Shown: positions 43,455-57,600, counted from the first letter of the stretch. The stretch is 64,000 nucleotides of DNA from Tribonema minus (GCA_017506865.1 JAFCMP010000279.1:930001-994000); one strand, 5' to 3'. Notes: generated from the letters alone by a model not told the origin. Numbers and translations are program-made.

Positions 43455-43505
43455 GTCAGCAGCAGCAGCAGCAGCAGCAGCTGCAGCAGCAGCAGCAGCA
43501 GCAGC
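43455..43505. repeat. CAG trinucleotide microsatellite
   Basis: Near-perfect CAG units with a single CTG interruption. In minus-strand frames this creates long leucine runs upstream of ClpX that are unlikely to be translated. Confidence 0.9.
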
Positions 43506-44173
43506 ACGTATCCTAGGGCGATGGCGCTCAGGATTGCTGCACCCATCGCAGACGACCGGAGCTTGTGGCTGGAGCGCGATTGTGGGATTGCCGCCAACTG
43601 CCGCAGCACCAGCGCCGGCAGCTTAGGCTAGACCTATGGAGCGGAGCGCGCTCGTATCGTCAGCAGCGGCGTGCAGAGGCACTACCTGGCGCTGGTGGCG
43701 CCCAGGGTTGCTATATCCACTCCTATGGAGTGTTGCCCCGCATCAGGATGCAGGGGCTGCAGCGCGTTAAGCCTTGTGGGCTTGCCAGCAGCAGCAGCAG
43801 CAGCAGCAGCTTTGCCACCTGTGAGGGCACTATTTATAATGGGGTCATGGCGCCCATAATCGCTACTACCACTGCGCTGGATCGTCGCCCGCAATTGCAG
43901 AGCAGGGTATTACAGTAGTGGTGGTTTAGTTGAGTGGAAGTGGGATGCGCTGAGGCACATACTATGCTGGGAACCAATCGCTAACGGTATGATGGTTTTA
44001 GCCCCTCAAGGGAAAAGAAAGAACATGAAGCGCGCTTGCTCAGCCGCACACGAATCCCCAGGAGGGTCCTTCAACTCCACGACTCCGGCAGCGCACCTGC
44101 TTCCAAGTCTGGGAAAAGACGCCCTTGGACGTCCTCATGAAACAGCGCTGGTTTGTTTCTGCCATGACCACAC

Positions 44174-44490
44174 AGGCGTTTCCAGCACGGAAAGATCCCT
44201 TTCGGAAAGCAGGTCAGTGATGTCATGTAGGAGTTGCATCAGGACATCTACACAGTTGAAGAGGATGCCGAGAACGTCAACAAGCTTGCTGCTGGCTGCG
44301 GCTGCAGCCGCAGCTTCGGAGGCGGCTGCTGGCTGCTGCTGCTGCTGCTGCCGCACCTTTAGAGATGCCAATGAGCTTGTTGACATTCTTGGCCTCTTCG
44401 TCGATTGTGTGGATGTACTGGCGCAGCTCCCCCATTACGTCGCCGACCTGTTTCCCGGAAGGAATCTGTCCGTTCTGGAAACGCCTGGTG
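44174..44490. repeat. Inverted repeat of a coding-like segment with a CTG/CAG-rich loop
   Basis: The arm at 44174-44290 (plus) and the arm at 44490-44370 (minus) are diverged copies of one another. The minus arm reads RRFQNGQIPSGKQVGDVM without a stop; the plus arm reads RRFQHGKIPFGKQVSDVM and then has a TAG. The centre (about 44285-44355) is rich in GCTGCT. The coding family is not recognised. The element could be half of an inverted gene-fragment duplication. Confidence 0.72.
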
Positions 44491-46044
44491 ATAGTGACAG
44501 AAGGAACCAGCCGCTGTTCCAATTATTCCTCAACCCTAGTTTTTTTTTCAATGACGTGCAGACGAGAGGCAGAGTTGCGGGGCGGGGACCATGTGCTGAA
44601 CACCCCAGGCTTTTCTTGAGGAGACAGCAACAAGGTGGCGTTTGCAAGTGCTGCTGTAGGCATGGCGATGGTCATGAGATGGGCAAAAGAGCAAACATGC
44701 TCCTGATGCACGGTAACCTCCGCATGTGCGCCGAAGGCGTTGCACCTCGCCAGTTGCGCCATTTGCGCCCCAGAATGAGCGCTTTGGGCCAGGGCGCAAG
44801 TGGCGCCACCTTGTGGACAAGGGATGCACACGTTGCGCCTCGGGGCTAAACTGGGATTAGCCTTAGGGGCAGGGGGGCTGAACACCTTGCGCCTCCAGCC
44901 AAAGCCCTTGCAATAGGCTCTGTGGATGTCACAGCAATGTGACAGCGTGCTGTGCGGCATGCACCGCGCTCGTTATGGCTTGTTCTGAAGTAACAAGTCC
45001 ACCGACGCGAAAATGTCAGCATGTACCACCGGTTCCACCTGTTCATGAGAATCCTGCGCCCAGTCAAGTCCCCAAAGGTGTTGCCGATGTTGCGCCTCGG
45101 GACTAAACCTGGTCGAGCCTTAGGGCAGGGGCAAAACACCATGCGCCTACGCCCAGGTTCAGCCGCTTGCCTGACCTGATGGATTTGCAACCTTGAGGAG
45201 GATATCCTAGGACCAAACGCATGCGCAATGCCGCTTGAAAATTCCTTTTAAAATTCCTTTTTTTAAAAATTTAAAGCTTCTTGCCTGTATGTATGCCAGC
45301 TCTTGCCGCTGCTGGTGGCGTTGACATGTCATACATTACAGGATTGCAAAGTGGAGAGATGGTGGCTCATTGAAATGCTTACTTTCAGCTTGCAGCTGCA
45401 ACCGCCCAAAAAACAGCTCGGTGCAGAGCCCAAGCCAGGTACGTTTGTCAAAACAGTACAATGCAGGACAAGCCTGAGGGCTAAACAAATAGATGGGGAG
45501 CACCCAACGACAAGCAAGGAAGATGGGTTGTGCTGCCTGAAAGTGCCTTCACAGCCGCTCTTGCATTCATTGCCACCCCCCCCTAACCGCTTAGGTGGCT
45601 GCACCTGCAAGCAGCAGCCGCATCGTGAGCATTGGCAGCCCGACTGTGAGCTCCAAAAACCTGTGCTGCTGCCCATCACATTGCGTCATGGGCAGTACTG
45701 GCGTGCATGGTATTGCAGGTCATGCCTAGGCGTCACAGATATGCGAGGATGAATTTCGCTCATCATGCCCGCTTCTGCAGCACAGCTCAGCATTTCGGCA
45801 GTTGCTCAGCACCGCAAGCGGCGTGCTGCTCGCGCTCTGGCGCTGTGTGCCACCCGTGGCAGCACGAACGTTGTCAGCGCAGCGGCCGTTACCGCAGTGC
45901 CGCCGCTGCATACTGCGTGTCCGCTGCAGCCCCCGCGCACCGCCGCTCGATGGCGCATCTCGATCATCGTTACAACGCCAAGCATGCATGGGGGCCACCC
46001 CTCTCTTCAGTCAAAACCTCCTGCGTCACGCGGTCAGCGCGGCC

Positions 46045-49000
46045 TCAGCTCGCCAGCATGACGTAGTAGCGCAGGTCGTTGAGAAACGCGGCCTGCGCGC
46101 TGTCGAACGCGCTGGGCTCCATCGGCGGCGGCGGCCACAGCGCCAGGAGCGCGTTCCGCGCACCGTCTGGGAGCTGAGGAAAGGTCTCCAGGAAGTGCGG
46201 CAGGAACTGGCTCACAAAGACGACCTGCGCGCGTTCAGCAGCGAGACAAAAAACACATGTAGTGAGGGTCGGGTTCGTGTGTGGCAAGCGCGGGCGGCAG
46301 TGCAGGCCTCTGACAGCGGAAAGGGGGGGGCCAGTGAATATTCAGCGCAATCGCTGCTGCACTCTCGCCGTTACTGTGCCTGGTCAAGCAACAAGACGCT
46401 GGAGCAGTGCCCCTTGAGGTTCTAGGCACGGCAGCCATGGCGGCGGCGGCGGCGACGCGTCTGATGGACCGCCGCACTAGCCAGCCGCCGCAGCGCGCCA
46501 CGTGTGTGTCACACCTCTCAGGCATTCACGTACTTTACTACCTACTTCAGCAGCGGCACTGGATGTTCACGGCGATGAAAGCCGCGGCGGCGGCGGCGGC
46601 AGCGGCGACGCACCTGGGTGACCGCCGCCAGCTCGCGCGCGAGCAGCGCGAGCTCGCTTCCGTTGACATAAAGTTGTTGTATATCATCAGATGTATAAGT
46701 TTCAATGCACTTTCCGCTGACACAACGACGTTGTATACCATCAAATGCCTAGAGTAATGTTGCACTGCACACAGTATGACTCTGGGCTTTGTAGGCGAGG
46801 GACCCTTCAGGGCGCGAGCCTTCTCAAGTATTTTGGCGCGCGCGCGATTCTCCACACTACCGATGCACCTGCGTGATGCCACGCTTGCTGATTTTTGCGG
46901 TGTGCGTATGCGTACGTGCGTATCGCTGCAACCATTCACCAATCAGCGCGCTGGGGTCGAGTTGCCGCACCCAGCAGGAACACTAGGGAAGCCTCGAGCT
47001 TATTCTGGCGCTGGCTCTCCAGCTCGTGGGGTGTTGCTGCACAGGCGACGCTGAGTGCGTGCAGCGCATTGCTGCTTGGAATGAATCATACTGCAGTCTC
47101 AAGCTTGCGGCCACGCTTCATGGCCTGCAGGGCGCTCTCATCGTGGTCCCCACTTTTCGCTCCTCAGAGTGAAGTTGTATATTATGTCCTGGACCGCATG
47201 GGCTTAGCACACGATAAATCGTGCAATAACTAAATCTAGGGAGGGGCCGGCGGTTCGGCGCTGGCTGGCGAGGGCCGCGGCACTTGCAACAGTGCGATGC
47301 GGCGGTAAGCGCTGACGTCGCCATCAGGGGCAATGACTGCGTTCCAGTTGTCGATCACGACACGTGTGAGCGCGCGCTGTAGCGCGAGGGAGGTGCGGCG
47401 GCGCCAGAAGGCAACGCGCTGCGCGAGATTGTAGCTGCCCTGCGAGCTCCCCTCGGCGAGTGCGTGTAGCAGCGCTTGGGTGTCGCGTGACTTAGCGCCG
47501 AAGTGGTCAAAGGCTGCGGAAAATAGGGTGTGTGTAGTGGGGTCCAGGGCCCCTGAGACTACGTATGTGTCTATCTTTTCCTGCGAAGCCGATTCAAGCA
47601 CGCACTGCACATCGCGCGCGCGCCCCTGAGCCTGACGGAGGCGGGAGGGGCATGAGCTGTCACGTATGGTGACGTCTAGTGAAGTTGTGCGTAACGGCTT
47701 TGAAGTTGCGAAGTACAAAACTTTTGCATCGTGGTGCTGGAAGAGCTTGACGCAGAAATAACACCGTCGCACAGGAAGGTCAGAACTCATGCTCGCAACA
47801 TGTACGTGTTTTTTAAAATACTCACAGATTAAATGCAAAGCAGCATTTGACGCACGTTCAAAAAACCTTTTTGCTGAGGTGGGAGCGATGGTCTCTGACC
47901 CGCTTTGAGCGCAGCTTACCCCCCTTGCTAGCCTCCTCTACACTATGGGTATGGGTCCCTCGCCCCCTGCCTCCGGAGGATTAAGGGAGGGCCTTCCTTG
48001 TTGAAGTTGGGAACTGTAGCGCGTGACATACCTGGTTGACCGCCGCCAGCTCGCGCGCGAGCAGCGCGAGCTCCTCCGCGACGAGCGGCTGATCCCCGCG
48101 CGCGAGCTGCCGCAGCGCGCCGCCCAGCGCCCACGGCAGCTGCTCCGCGGCGAACGCGCCGAGCGCGAAGAGCGCGCGCGCCGCATTGTGCCGCCGCAGC
48201 AGCGCTGCGGCGCGCGCCGCGGCGGCGGCGTCCGCGCCCTCGCCGCACGCGCAGCGGCACAGCGCGTCGCACACGCGGCGGAAGAGCGCCGCGGCGCCGC
48301 CGGCGGCGACGAGCGCGCGCGCGTCGCCGCTCTTGGCGACGCCCTCCACGAAGCAGTGCCACTGTGCGCACGCAAGCGCGGGCGGGGGGGGGGGGGGGGG
48401 GGGGGGGCGCGCGTGAGCGTTCTAGCAATCGTTTTTGTGCAAGTTTGTGCTGTGCTGTCGGTGGTGTGTTCGTACCGCTGCGCGCGCTGATGGGATGCGG
48501 TGCGCATGCACGGCGAGTAGAGAGCTGGCCACGCCCTCCACAAAGCAGTGCCACTGCGCACGCAGACGCGCGGGGAGGGGGGAGGGGCGCGCGCGTGAGC
48601 GCATCGCGTTTTGGTAATTGTTTTTGTGAAAGTTTGTGACGTGATGTCGGTGGTGTGTGCGTACCGCCGCGTGCGCTGATTGGATTGGATGCGCTGCGCA
48701 TGCGTGGCAAGTAGAGATTGCATTGGTCGTCGCTGGTTTGGTGCTCCCGCCCATGAGGTAATGGCAGTTCACGCCGTGCGGCGAAGAAATGGTGCCGTCC
48801 CTAGGGCGCGCTGTGCTTCACAGAACGGTACGCGCGCGGCACTTGATGGTGGCGAGCGCTGTTGCCAGTCGCGCCGTTGGCTCACGGCCGTTGGGCGGAG
48901 CATGGCTGCAGCAAGTCCTGCTGAAAGCGCAGCAAAGGTTGAAGCGCAGCAACTCGTGCGTAGTCGCAAAAAATCGCTCTGCTCCCTGCCGCAACCTACT

Positions 49001-52000
49001 TATTGCATGTGAACGACAGACCCACGGCTGTCGGACGCTTGCATTTGTGGCGTACAGCTCAGAGCGCAAACTGTGTTCACAGTGGCAGGTGCTCCCTGCA
49101 AAGCGCCGCTGCACTGATGTGGATTGGGCAGGTGCAGCGGCCTCCATTCAGACCCCAGGCAGTGCAAGAGAAAAAGTTGCCCTCGTGCCAGCAGTAAAGC
49201 AGCGCATCCATGGCGTTCTAGCAGTCCAACGCGCCCGTGCCGCCGCCGCTGCCGCCGCCGCCGCTGAGGACACGCAGCGCAGGAGCAGCGCCCGGCGCCG
49301 GGGCACACCGCACCAACACTCAAGCACACCCATCTCACAATCATACGTATAGACGCGAAGCCTCAACAAGACAGCAGCACACGGCAGCCTACCCACCCGG
49401 TACCTAACCCTGACCCTAACCCTACCCCTACCTGGTTGTCGAGCAGCGCCTCAGCGAAGCGCAGGAAGTCTAGCGTAACCCTGACCTTAATCCTAATCCT
49501 GGTACCTAATTCTAACCCTAACCCTAACCGTAATGGTTGTCGAGCAGCGCCTCGGCGAAGCGCAGGAAGTCGAGCGCTACGGCGTCGCCGCCGGCGTCGA
49601 GGACCGCAGCCAACACTCAAGGTCACCCATCTCGCGACCGCACGAACGGACATCAAGCCTCAAGACAGCAGCACACGGCAGCCTACCTACACACCTGGTT
49701 GTCGAGCAGTGCCTCGGCGAAGCGCAAAAAGTCGAGCGCTACGGCGTCGCCGCCGGCGTCGAGCACCTGCAGCGCGAGCGCGGCGGCGCGCGGCTACATA
49801 CATACCTCGCACGTAACCCTAACCCTAACCCTAATCCCTACCTGATTGTCGAGCAGCGCCTCGGCGAAGCGCAGGAAGTCGAGCGCGACGGCGTCGCCGC
49901 CGGCGTCGAGGACCTGCAGCGCGAGCGCGGCGGCGCGTGGCGCGAGCGCCGCCACGCGCGGCGTGCGCGCCCCCAGCGCCGCCGCCAGCAGCCAGTACAC
50001 GCCCGCCGCGAGGAGGCGGCCGCGCGCGCCGCTGTCGGCGCCCACCTGCAAGGCAGCGGAGCGTCGTGCGGAGAGGGGTCAGAGGTGTGGAGGCCGCGAT
50101 GAGTGTGTGCAGCGGTGCTGCGCCGCGCGGGCATACGGCAGGGGCGCTCAGGGCAGCGGCGCGTCGCGCAGAGAGGGGTCAGAGAGGCGCGGCGGGCGGG
50201 GTGTTGTCGCGGAGGCCGCGGCTACTGTGTGCAGCGGCGCGAGTGGACTGCGGCAGTAAGGGCGGGACGGCCTGAGCGGCGGGACGTGGCCGCGCACTGC
50301 GGCATTTCTGTGGCATTCCTGTGGCAGTGCACAGCAAGCCACGAGCTGCATGCTCAGAAGTTTATCAGCGCCCGGCAGCGGAGCGTCGTGCAGCAGAGGG
50401 GTCAGAGAGGCGTGGCGGGCAGGGCGGTGTTGCGGAGGCCGCGGACATTGCGTGCAGCAGCGCTGCGCCGCCAGAGAATTCCATTGCGCCAGTGTTGCTT
50501 GGCAGTGGTGCCGCTCTGACATTGCCGTACAAGAGCAGTACACCACCAACCTGGAACGGCTTCCACCAGCTCAGAGGCAACTTCCGCGCCAGCGCGCGTG
50601 CGCGCAATACTCTAACCCAACCCAACCCCAACCCTGACCCCAACCGTAACCCTAACCCTAACCCTAATGCTAACCCAAAGGCGCCTCACCGCGCTCTCGC
50701 CGGACAGCGCCAGCAGCGCGTCGAGCGCGTCCGTCGCGAGCTCCGCGCTCGCGTCGCGCGGCAGCGCCGTCACTGCCGCCACCAGCAGCCGCAGCAGCGC
50801 GGCGGCGGCGGCGCCCGCGGCCGCGCCGCCTGCGCCGCCGCCACCGCCGCTGCTGCCGCGCACGCACGGCGCGACGAGTGCAGCCGCCGGCCGCAGCGCG
50901 GGCGCGATGGACGCGTGCAGCGCGCTCCTGGCGACGGTGGGGGCGTCGCGGAAGGTGCGGCAGAGGGCGGCGAGGACGCGGCAGCTGCGGGGGGGGGGGG
51001 GGGGGGGGGCAAGGGGGGGGGGGGGTGAGGGCGTGCATGCGCGGTACTGAGGGCAAGAGACGACGGGTGTGCGCGTGTGCCGAGGGCGGAGCGGGGAGGG
51101 GGGGGGGGCACGGGGGCAGCGTGAGGGCGTGAATGCGGGGGCGCTGCAGCCGAGGCGAGGATGCCGCGCAGAGCGGGTGCGCATTCGGTGGTGTAACAGC
51201 CACTCTGCTGCCGCTGGCGGCATGCGTCAGACTCCTCCGTTGCGTTTGAGCACAGCGGTCGTGCGTCTGGGCTGCTGCAGCAGACCTTCTCATTGGACAC
51301 GGCAGCGCAGAGCTGCATCAGCGCGCGCAGGCAACCAGCCAGCTCAGAGAGGCAGCACGACGCTGCCGCTCAGGCTGGCTCCTGCTCGCGCTTGGTTCGA
51401 CTTCAGAGTGCAACAGCAGCATGTCTCAGGCGCGCCGCAGCAGCGCTCAACCTCTCACAGGAGCGTCACCGCACTGTACAGCCCGCGCATGCATCACAAC
51501 ACAGCACCATATGCTATGCGGGCATTACACTTTGACATACGTCAAGATATATCGACATACTTTGAAGTACGTAAAGACGTATACCCCTGTTGAAGTATAG
51601 TTCGGAGCATGGAGAAGGTACTTCAAGATACGTCAGAATACATATACACTGGAAGCATGTACTTCGTAAGAGTGGAGAGAAGGTGTAATAACCTTGCATG
51701 GATGGCGTCAAAGTCGGCTTCGGAGCTGAGCGCTGGTGCGCGCTGAGCCGCCGTCACGAGCGCCGCCACCGCGGGTGCTGCCAGCGCCGCCAGCGCCACG
51801 CCGCGGTCCTCGATGCGTGGCTGCAGGTGTTTGAGGGCCGTGCCTGGCGGAAAGCAGAAATGACGGTGCAAACGCGCACATCATCATGTGCCGAGCCAAA
51901 GCGGTGGCGCGACCATCAAATTGTGCCATGGCGGTGATGCAGCAGCAGCAGCCCCCGTCAGAATGTACGCATGCATGCAAGCGTCATTCGGTAAGCCACG

Positions 52001-54563
52001 TCGGTCCTCCATGCGCGGCTGCAGCTGTTTGAGGGCCGCGCCTGCGAGGCATGCAGAAAGGACGGTGCAAACGCGCACATCATTATGCGATAAGTCCATC
52101 GAACTGTGCCCTGGCAGTGATGCAGCAGCAGCAGCCTGGCAGAATGAATGTGTGTCCGCAAGCGTAAACGACACGCACGTGGACACGTGTGCAATGGACA
52201 TGCAGTCAGGCGACGCAGAGGAGGTGAGGCTGCTTAGCACGAACGCAAAGCTGCAGCTGGGGTTGGGATTGGGGTCAGGGTCAAGGTGTGCGGTGCCGAT
52301 TACCCTGATCCGATGCGGCATTCACGCGTATGCACATTTCACTCACACGCAATGCGGGCGGCTGCTGCACGTGGCTACGGCTTCAAACCGTTTGCACGCA
52401 CACATACTCTGTGAAGCTATGCGTACCCTCTGTCACAGGACATATGCCTTCGTGTACCTGAAAGAGAGCCCCGCGGCAGGTGCACCTCTGCACGCGTCCG
52501 CACCTGCATACCTACATACCCTGCACAGCCACGCATACCCTATGTATGCATGTACGCACCTGATAGCGAACCCGGCGGAAGCAGCACCTCCGCGAGCGCG
52601 GCGTGCACGGCGACCCTCGCACGGGGGGGCAGCCAGCTGAGCGGTGCTGCAGCGCCGTCCCCCCCTTGCGCAGCTGCATGACGAGGAGCGAGCGTTCAGA
52701 AGGCGCACGCGTCAGACGTTGGGCCACCGCACGTCCATCGAGTGCTCATCGAGGAACTGTTTTGTGGGAGCTCTGTTTGTGCGCGCGGACGCAGGCGTGA
52801 GAGTGCGCACGGCGGACTGTAGGCTTGAGCTAAAGAAAGAGGCGTGGTTGATGAGCATTGGGGTGCCACACCAGTTGAGCGCTGCTTCGCTGCTGCCTCC
52901 CTGCATGTCAAGAATGCAGCAATTTGGGCATGCGAAGCTCGCGGTGCAGCGCACTCATTGCGTCGAACGGCGGCAGAAAGCACGCGTCAGCTCAGAGACG
53001 GGTGCCTCAAAGACTGTGGCACCGCGGCACACCGGATGCATCCGCACTGCGGCCCCCAACAGCATCCCGGTGTCGAGCGCTGCTGCCATGGCAACATGCG
53101 CCCATATCTACCCATGACACGCGCGCGGGCTGGAGCATTGCTGCGCTGCGGTGGTAAGGAGCAAAGCACTCATGCGCGCGCTGTCTGCCACCGCCGCAGA
53201 GCTCGCTGCCGCGCGAGCTCTGCGGCGGCGGCGGCGGCTACATCAGCGCTCAGGCGAAGGGCGCTGCTGCACGTGCGGCTGCTGATGCGTGCCCCCAGAA
53301 AACACCATCAAAGGCGCCGCAGGCGTCCCCAAGTTCAACTTTGACGGGCGTCACGCGCCGCGGAAGGCCGGAGGGGACCACCATCTCTCACGCAAATGGC
53401 AATCGAGAGCGCAGTACTCGGACGAGTCCGCGGCGCAGCGACGACGCCGCGCGCGCGGCGCCAAACTTCAAGCGTGAAGTGCGCACCCGTCGCCGCCGCC
53501 AGCAGTGCCTGCAGCGACGCCCGCAGGCGCGCGCTTCACTCTTGAAGTTTGAAGGTGCTCTCCCACTGCTCCAAGCGAACGGCGCGGGCGTGGCGCTCAA
53601 GGCAAGAGTGCATGGCGCCATGCCGCGGTGAACACAAGCACGCGCGTAGGCGGCCGGCAAACCAACAAACTTGAAACTTCAAACCTCAAGTGTGAAGTGC
53701 GCACCTGTCACCGCCGCCAGCAGCGCCTGCAGCGGCGCGCTCGCCGCGGGGCGTGCGGGCGGCTGCGACCGCGCCAGCGCGCGGATGGTGAGCGCTGCCG
53801 CCAGCGCGACCGCCTCCGGCGCCGCCGCGCTTGGATCGAGCGCCGCGGCGGCGGCGGCGCACGCGCCGTCGACGAGCTGCGCGGCGGTGGCGTCGTCCGG
53901 TGCGGCGAGCGCGGGGGCGAGGCGCGACAGCGCTCCGAACAGGGCCACCTGTAAACGCACTGAAGGGGGTAGGAGGGGGGGGGTAAGGGGGGGGTGGAGG
54001 GGTAGAGCACTGCGGGCGTTACCGTGATCTTGTAGAAATTGCAGTAAAGCATCAAATGTCTTTGGTTGAAATTGAATAATACTCAAACCACAAGCGGCCT
54101 GTGGTCTTGTGTGTCACAATGTGTGAGGGGGGGGGGGGGGGTGAGGGGGTAGAGGGGGTGCGCTGCGGAGGTGTGTGCGGGGTGCGTGGTGCAGACCTCT
54201 GGCGGCGAGCCCTGGGCACAGCTCCGAAGAAAGCCACATGGCGGGGGGAAAGAGGGGGGGGGGGGGGGATGGGACAGTGCTATTGGGGGGGCATGCAGCC
54301 TGTGGAGAATAAATCAGCAATGCGTGTGGTCGCAGCGGTGGGCTTGGCGAGCGCAGGAGCCGAGCCGCGACAGCCCCCAGGAGGGGGGCTGCCATGCAGC
54401 AGCACTGCGCGCGCAAGCGGGGCATCAGATGCGACTCGCAAGGCAGCTTCTTTTCTCAGCAGTGGAGCCGCGAGAGCTCACCGTGCGCCGCGCCGCGCTC
54501 GTATGTGCGCGCCGCGAGCACGCCGCGGCACGCCTCCAGCGCGACGCCAGCGGCGCCAACGCA

Positions 54564-54600
<37 letters not shown>

Positions 54601-57600
54601 ACCAGCGCGCACAGCGCGGCGGCGTCGCGCGCGAGGCGGTCCGCGGCGGCGGCGGTGGGCGCGGCGGTGGCGGCGGCGGCGGCGAAGAGCGCGAGCGCGC
54701 GGTCGCCGAGGCGCGCCGCGACGCGCGGCACGCGCGCAGCGACGCTCAGCAGCTCGAAAACCTCTGCGACGAACGCGTCGACCTCGCTGGGGGGGCCTGC
54801 GAGGGGGATTGAAGGGGAGGGGGGGGTGAAGGGAGCAGGGGGGGGGGGCATTGGTAGGAACGCGGTCATGGGCGTGCTGGTGGCGATGCTCAGCAGGGTT
54901 TAGAGGTATACAGGTCCTGATCGATGGGCGCGTCGACACTAATGCAGAGGGCCTGCAGTGTGTGCGGCGGCGGCAGAGGAACGTTGAAGTTGCCGTAACC
55001 GTGCAACCGCTAGAAGTATCAGGCCAGGGTCCGAGACGCGCTTACCGGCGCCACAGCCATCGCCGCCGTCGGTGTCGTCCTCGTCCTGCTCCAGCGCGTC
55101 GCCGCCGCCGCGCGCACTGTCGCCATCGCCGCCGCCGCTGCCGGGGCTGTCCTCGAGCTCTGCGAGCCCCTCCGCGTTGGTCATGTATAGCGCCTTGCTG
55201 AGCAGCTGCTCGCACACGTGCGCCAGGCCCTCCCAGTGCTGCGCGCAGCACGAGGAGGGGGGGCCGGCGGCGTGAGCGCGCGTCGTGCGGTTCTGTGTGT
55301 GTGTGCGTTGCGGGGATGGAGCGTCGCCCCGTGTTGAAGTTGGCATCAGCGGTGAGGAGTGGGAGCTCTCGGGAGGCGTAAGCCGCGTGCGGCAGGCCCT
55401 CAGGGAGCCAGCGGGCGTGAGCGCGTCATTGCCCTTGTCTGCGCCGTGCGGGCTGGCGCGCCATATGAGAAGTTGAGTCCAAGAGGCGCAGATCAGCGGC
55501 GAGCAGATCGTGTGCCCTGCTGCGCCAGTGCCGCCAGCCCCCCCCCGCCCCCGTTCCTCCCCCTCGGTGATCATGGTTGCAAACGCGCCCCACGGCTCCA
55601 GGCGCCAGACAACACGTTAAAGTCCAGGTGCATGCTTGACAGCACAGGCAAAGTCATGCTATATACGTCACTCAACGCCATTGCGCGCACCTGCTGCGCC
55701 AGCGCCGCCAGCGCCCCCCCCCTCTCCTCCCCCTCCGTGATCATGGTCGCGAACGCGCTCCACGGCTCCAGGCAGCGCCGCAGCCCCTCCGTGTCGGGCT
55801 GCTGAAACGTGAACGCGGCGAGCAGGTCGAGCAGGTCCCCCACGGGGAACAGGTGCTGAGCGCTGCTGCCGCTGTCGGCCTGAGCGATGATGCGCGGCAG
55901 GTGGCGCTCCAGCAGCACGTTGAGCAGCTGCACGAGCTGCGGCGCGCGAAAGAGCGGAGGGTGCGGGGGGCGAATTCGTTGACTAGGTAAACCACGCACT
56001 GCAGAGTGCCGTGCGCTGCACCGCGTGCGGGTGATCATCATCACGAAGTATGCACGCGGTGATGACGAGGGCGCGGAGCGTGCGGAGGAAGCGCTTGAGA
56101 GCGAAGAAAAAACGAGTCGTATCGATGCATGGCATGTCGGCATGCGCGCCTCCTTCAGAGAGTGCACAAGTGCGGTCACAGTCGCAGACGATCCCGGGTT
56201 GCTCCCTGGCATTATGGGTGCCTGCTGCGCACTCAACAGGGCAGTCACAAGTGTAGCACAACAACATGTCATCACTTCAACCTCAACCTGCAGCCACATT
56301 TACTTCAACAAGTACACATGTGAACTCATGCTGGACTGCAGGGCACGTGCTCAGTACCAATCAACACCTGATGCATTCCACTGCTGCTGCTCTCTCCGCG
56401 CACACTCCACACCCAGCCGCATATGCCCGTTCCCCATTCACTTCAACGAGTACACACGTACTCCACGTGCTTCAGCGAGTACACACGTGAACTCACGCTG
56501 GACAGGAAGGCGTCGCTGGTGCTCTGCAGCGCCGCGCCGCCGTCGCGCGCGAGCAGCCGCAGCGTCGCGAGCATGTGGTGCGCCAGCTGCAGCACCAGCG
56601 GCTGCAGCGCCGCCGGCACGAGCCGCTTGCCCAGCACCTGCGGTGCGGTGCGGTGCATTGGGATGAAATCAGTTGTTTTGAAGCTTACAAGTTCTACTTG
56701 AAGTTGCAGCTGCGTGACCAGTGGCTGCAGCGCCGCCAGCACGAGCGTCTTACCCAGCACCTACGTGGCGGTGCGGCACGGTGCGCAACCCCTGTATGCG
56801 AGAAGCAGTATCAGATACTTGAAGCATGGCGGTTTTACAGCGCCGCCGGCACGAGCCTCCTGCCCAGCACCTGCGCGGCAGTGCGACGTGCAGCCGGGCA
56901 AGCGTTAGGCAAGAAAGGTCACGGTGCACAAGAGGGCTAGGGTAGGTCGTGGGCGAGCTGACAGAGGTAGGGCCACACACGCACCTCCATCACGCACGTC
57001 ATGGCGCGCGCGCCGCACTCCGACAGTGCCGCCGCAATCACAGGGCCATGATTCAGGACCCACATTGCAGTGCAGATTGCAGTTGCAGTTGCAGGTCACA
57101 GTGACCTAGCCTTATTCTTCAGGCTACGGTCAGCTCCTGGCGCACTGATGGCAGTAGCAACTACACACGCAAGTACATACCTCCATCACGCACGTCATGG
57201 CGCGCACGCCGCACTCCGACAGCGCCATAATCATAGGGCCTTGAATCAGCACCCATCGCGAAGATCACGTTCACGTAATGAGCGTAAGCCGCACTCGTAG
57301 GGTTAGGGTTAGGTCATGGCGCACTGAGGAAGGCGCACTCTCTCGGGGCTACGGTCAGCGCCTGCCGCACTGATGCGCACCTCCATCACGCACGTCATGG
57401 CGCGCACGCCGCACTCCGACAGCGCCGCGGGGTCCGCCGCCGCCGCCTCCACAGCGCTCAGCAGCGCGCCCAGCAGCCGCGGCGACGCAGCCTCCGCCAG
57501 CTCCGACCAGCCCAGCAGCACCTCCAGGCACGTCAGCGCCGCGGTGAGAGCGTCGCACGCCCCCTGAGATAAGGATTAGGGAGATGGCGGTGGGGGGTGC

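Larger units (their letters stand above)
43115..46044. other. Spacer between ClpX and XPO6, no confirmed gene
   Basis: It holds CAG/CTG microsatellites (43455-43505, 43790-43811, 44325-44351), the inverted repeat at 44174-44490, and a diverged pair of GCGCCTCGGG(G/A)CTAAAC-type repeats near 44835 and 45090. A 149-codon plus-strand frame at 45303-45752 has no recognisable domain. Confidence 0.45.

Noticed and set aside
42383..43609. ClpX start extended to 43609 with a leucine-rich N-terminus
   Set aside because: The extra part comes from the CAG microsatellite read in the minus frame; the ATG at 43114 gives a normal mitochondrial presequence.
46975..47090. Missing XPO6 exon (minus-strand ELESQRQNKLEASLVFLLG)
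   Set aside because: Similarity to exportin-6 is too weak, the acceptor would be poor (CACGAG), and its donor phase does not fit the last exon.
49816..49838. A true chromosome end
   Set aside because: The telomere-like tracts are short, internal, in both orientations and flanked by XPO6 coding exons, so they are interstitial.
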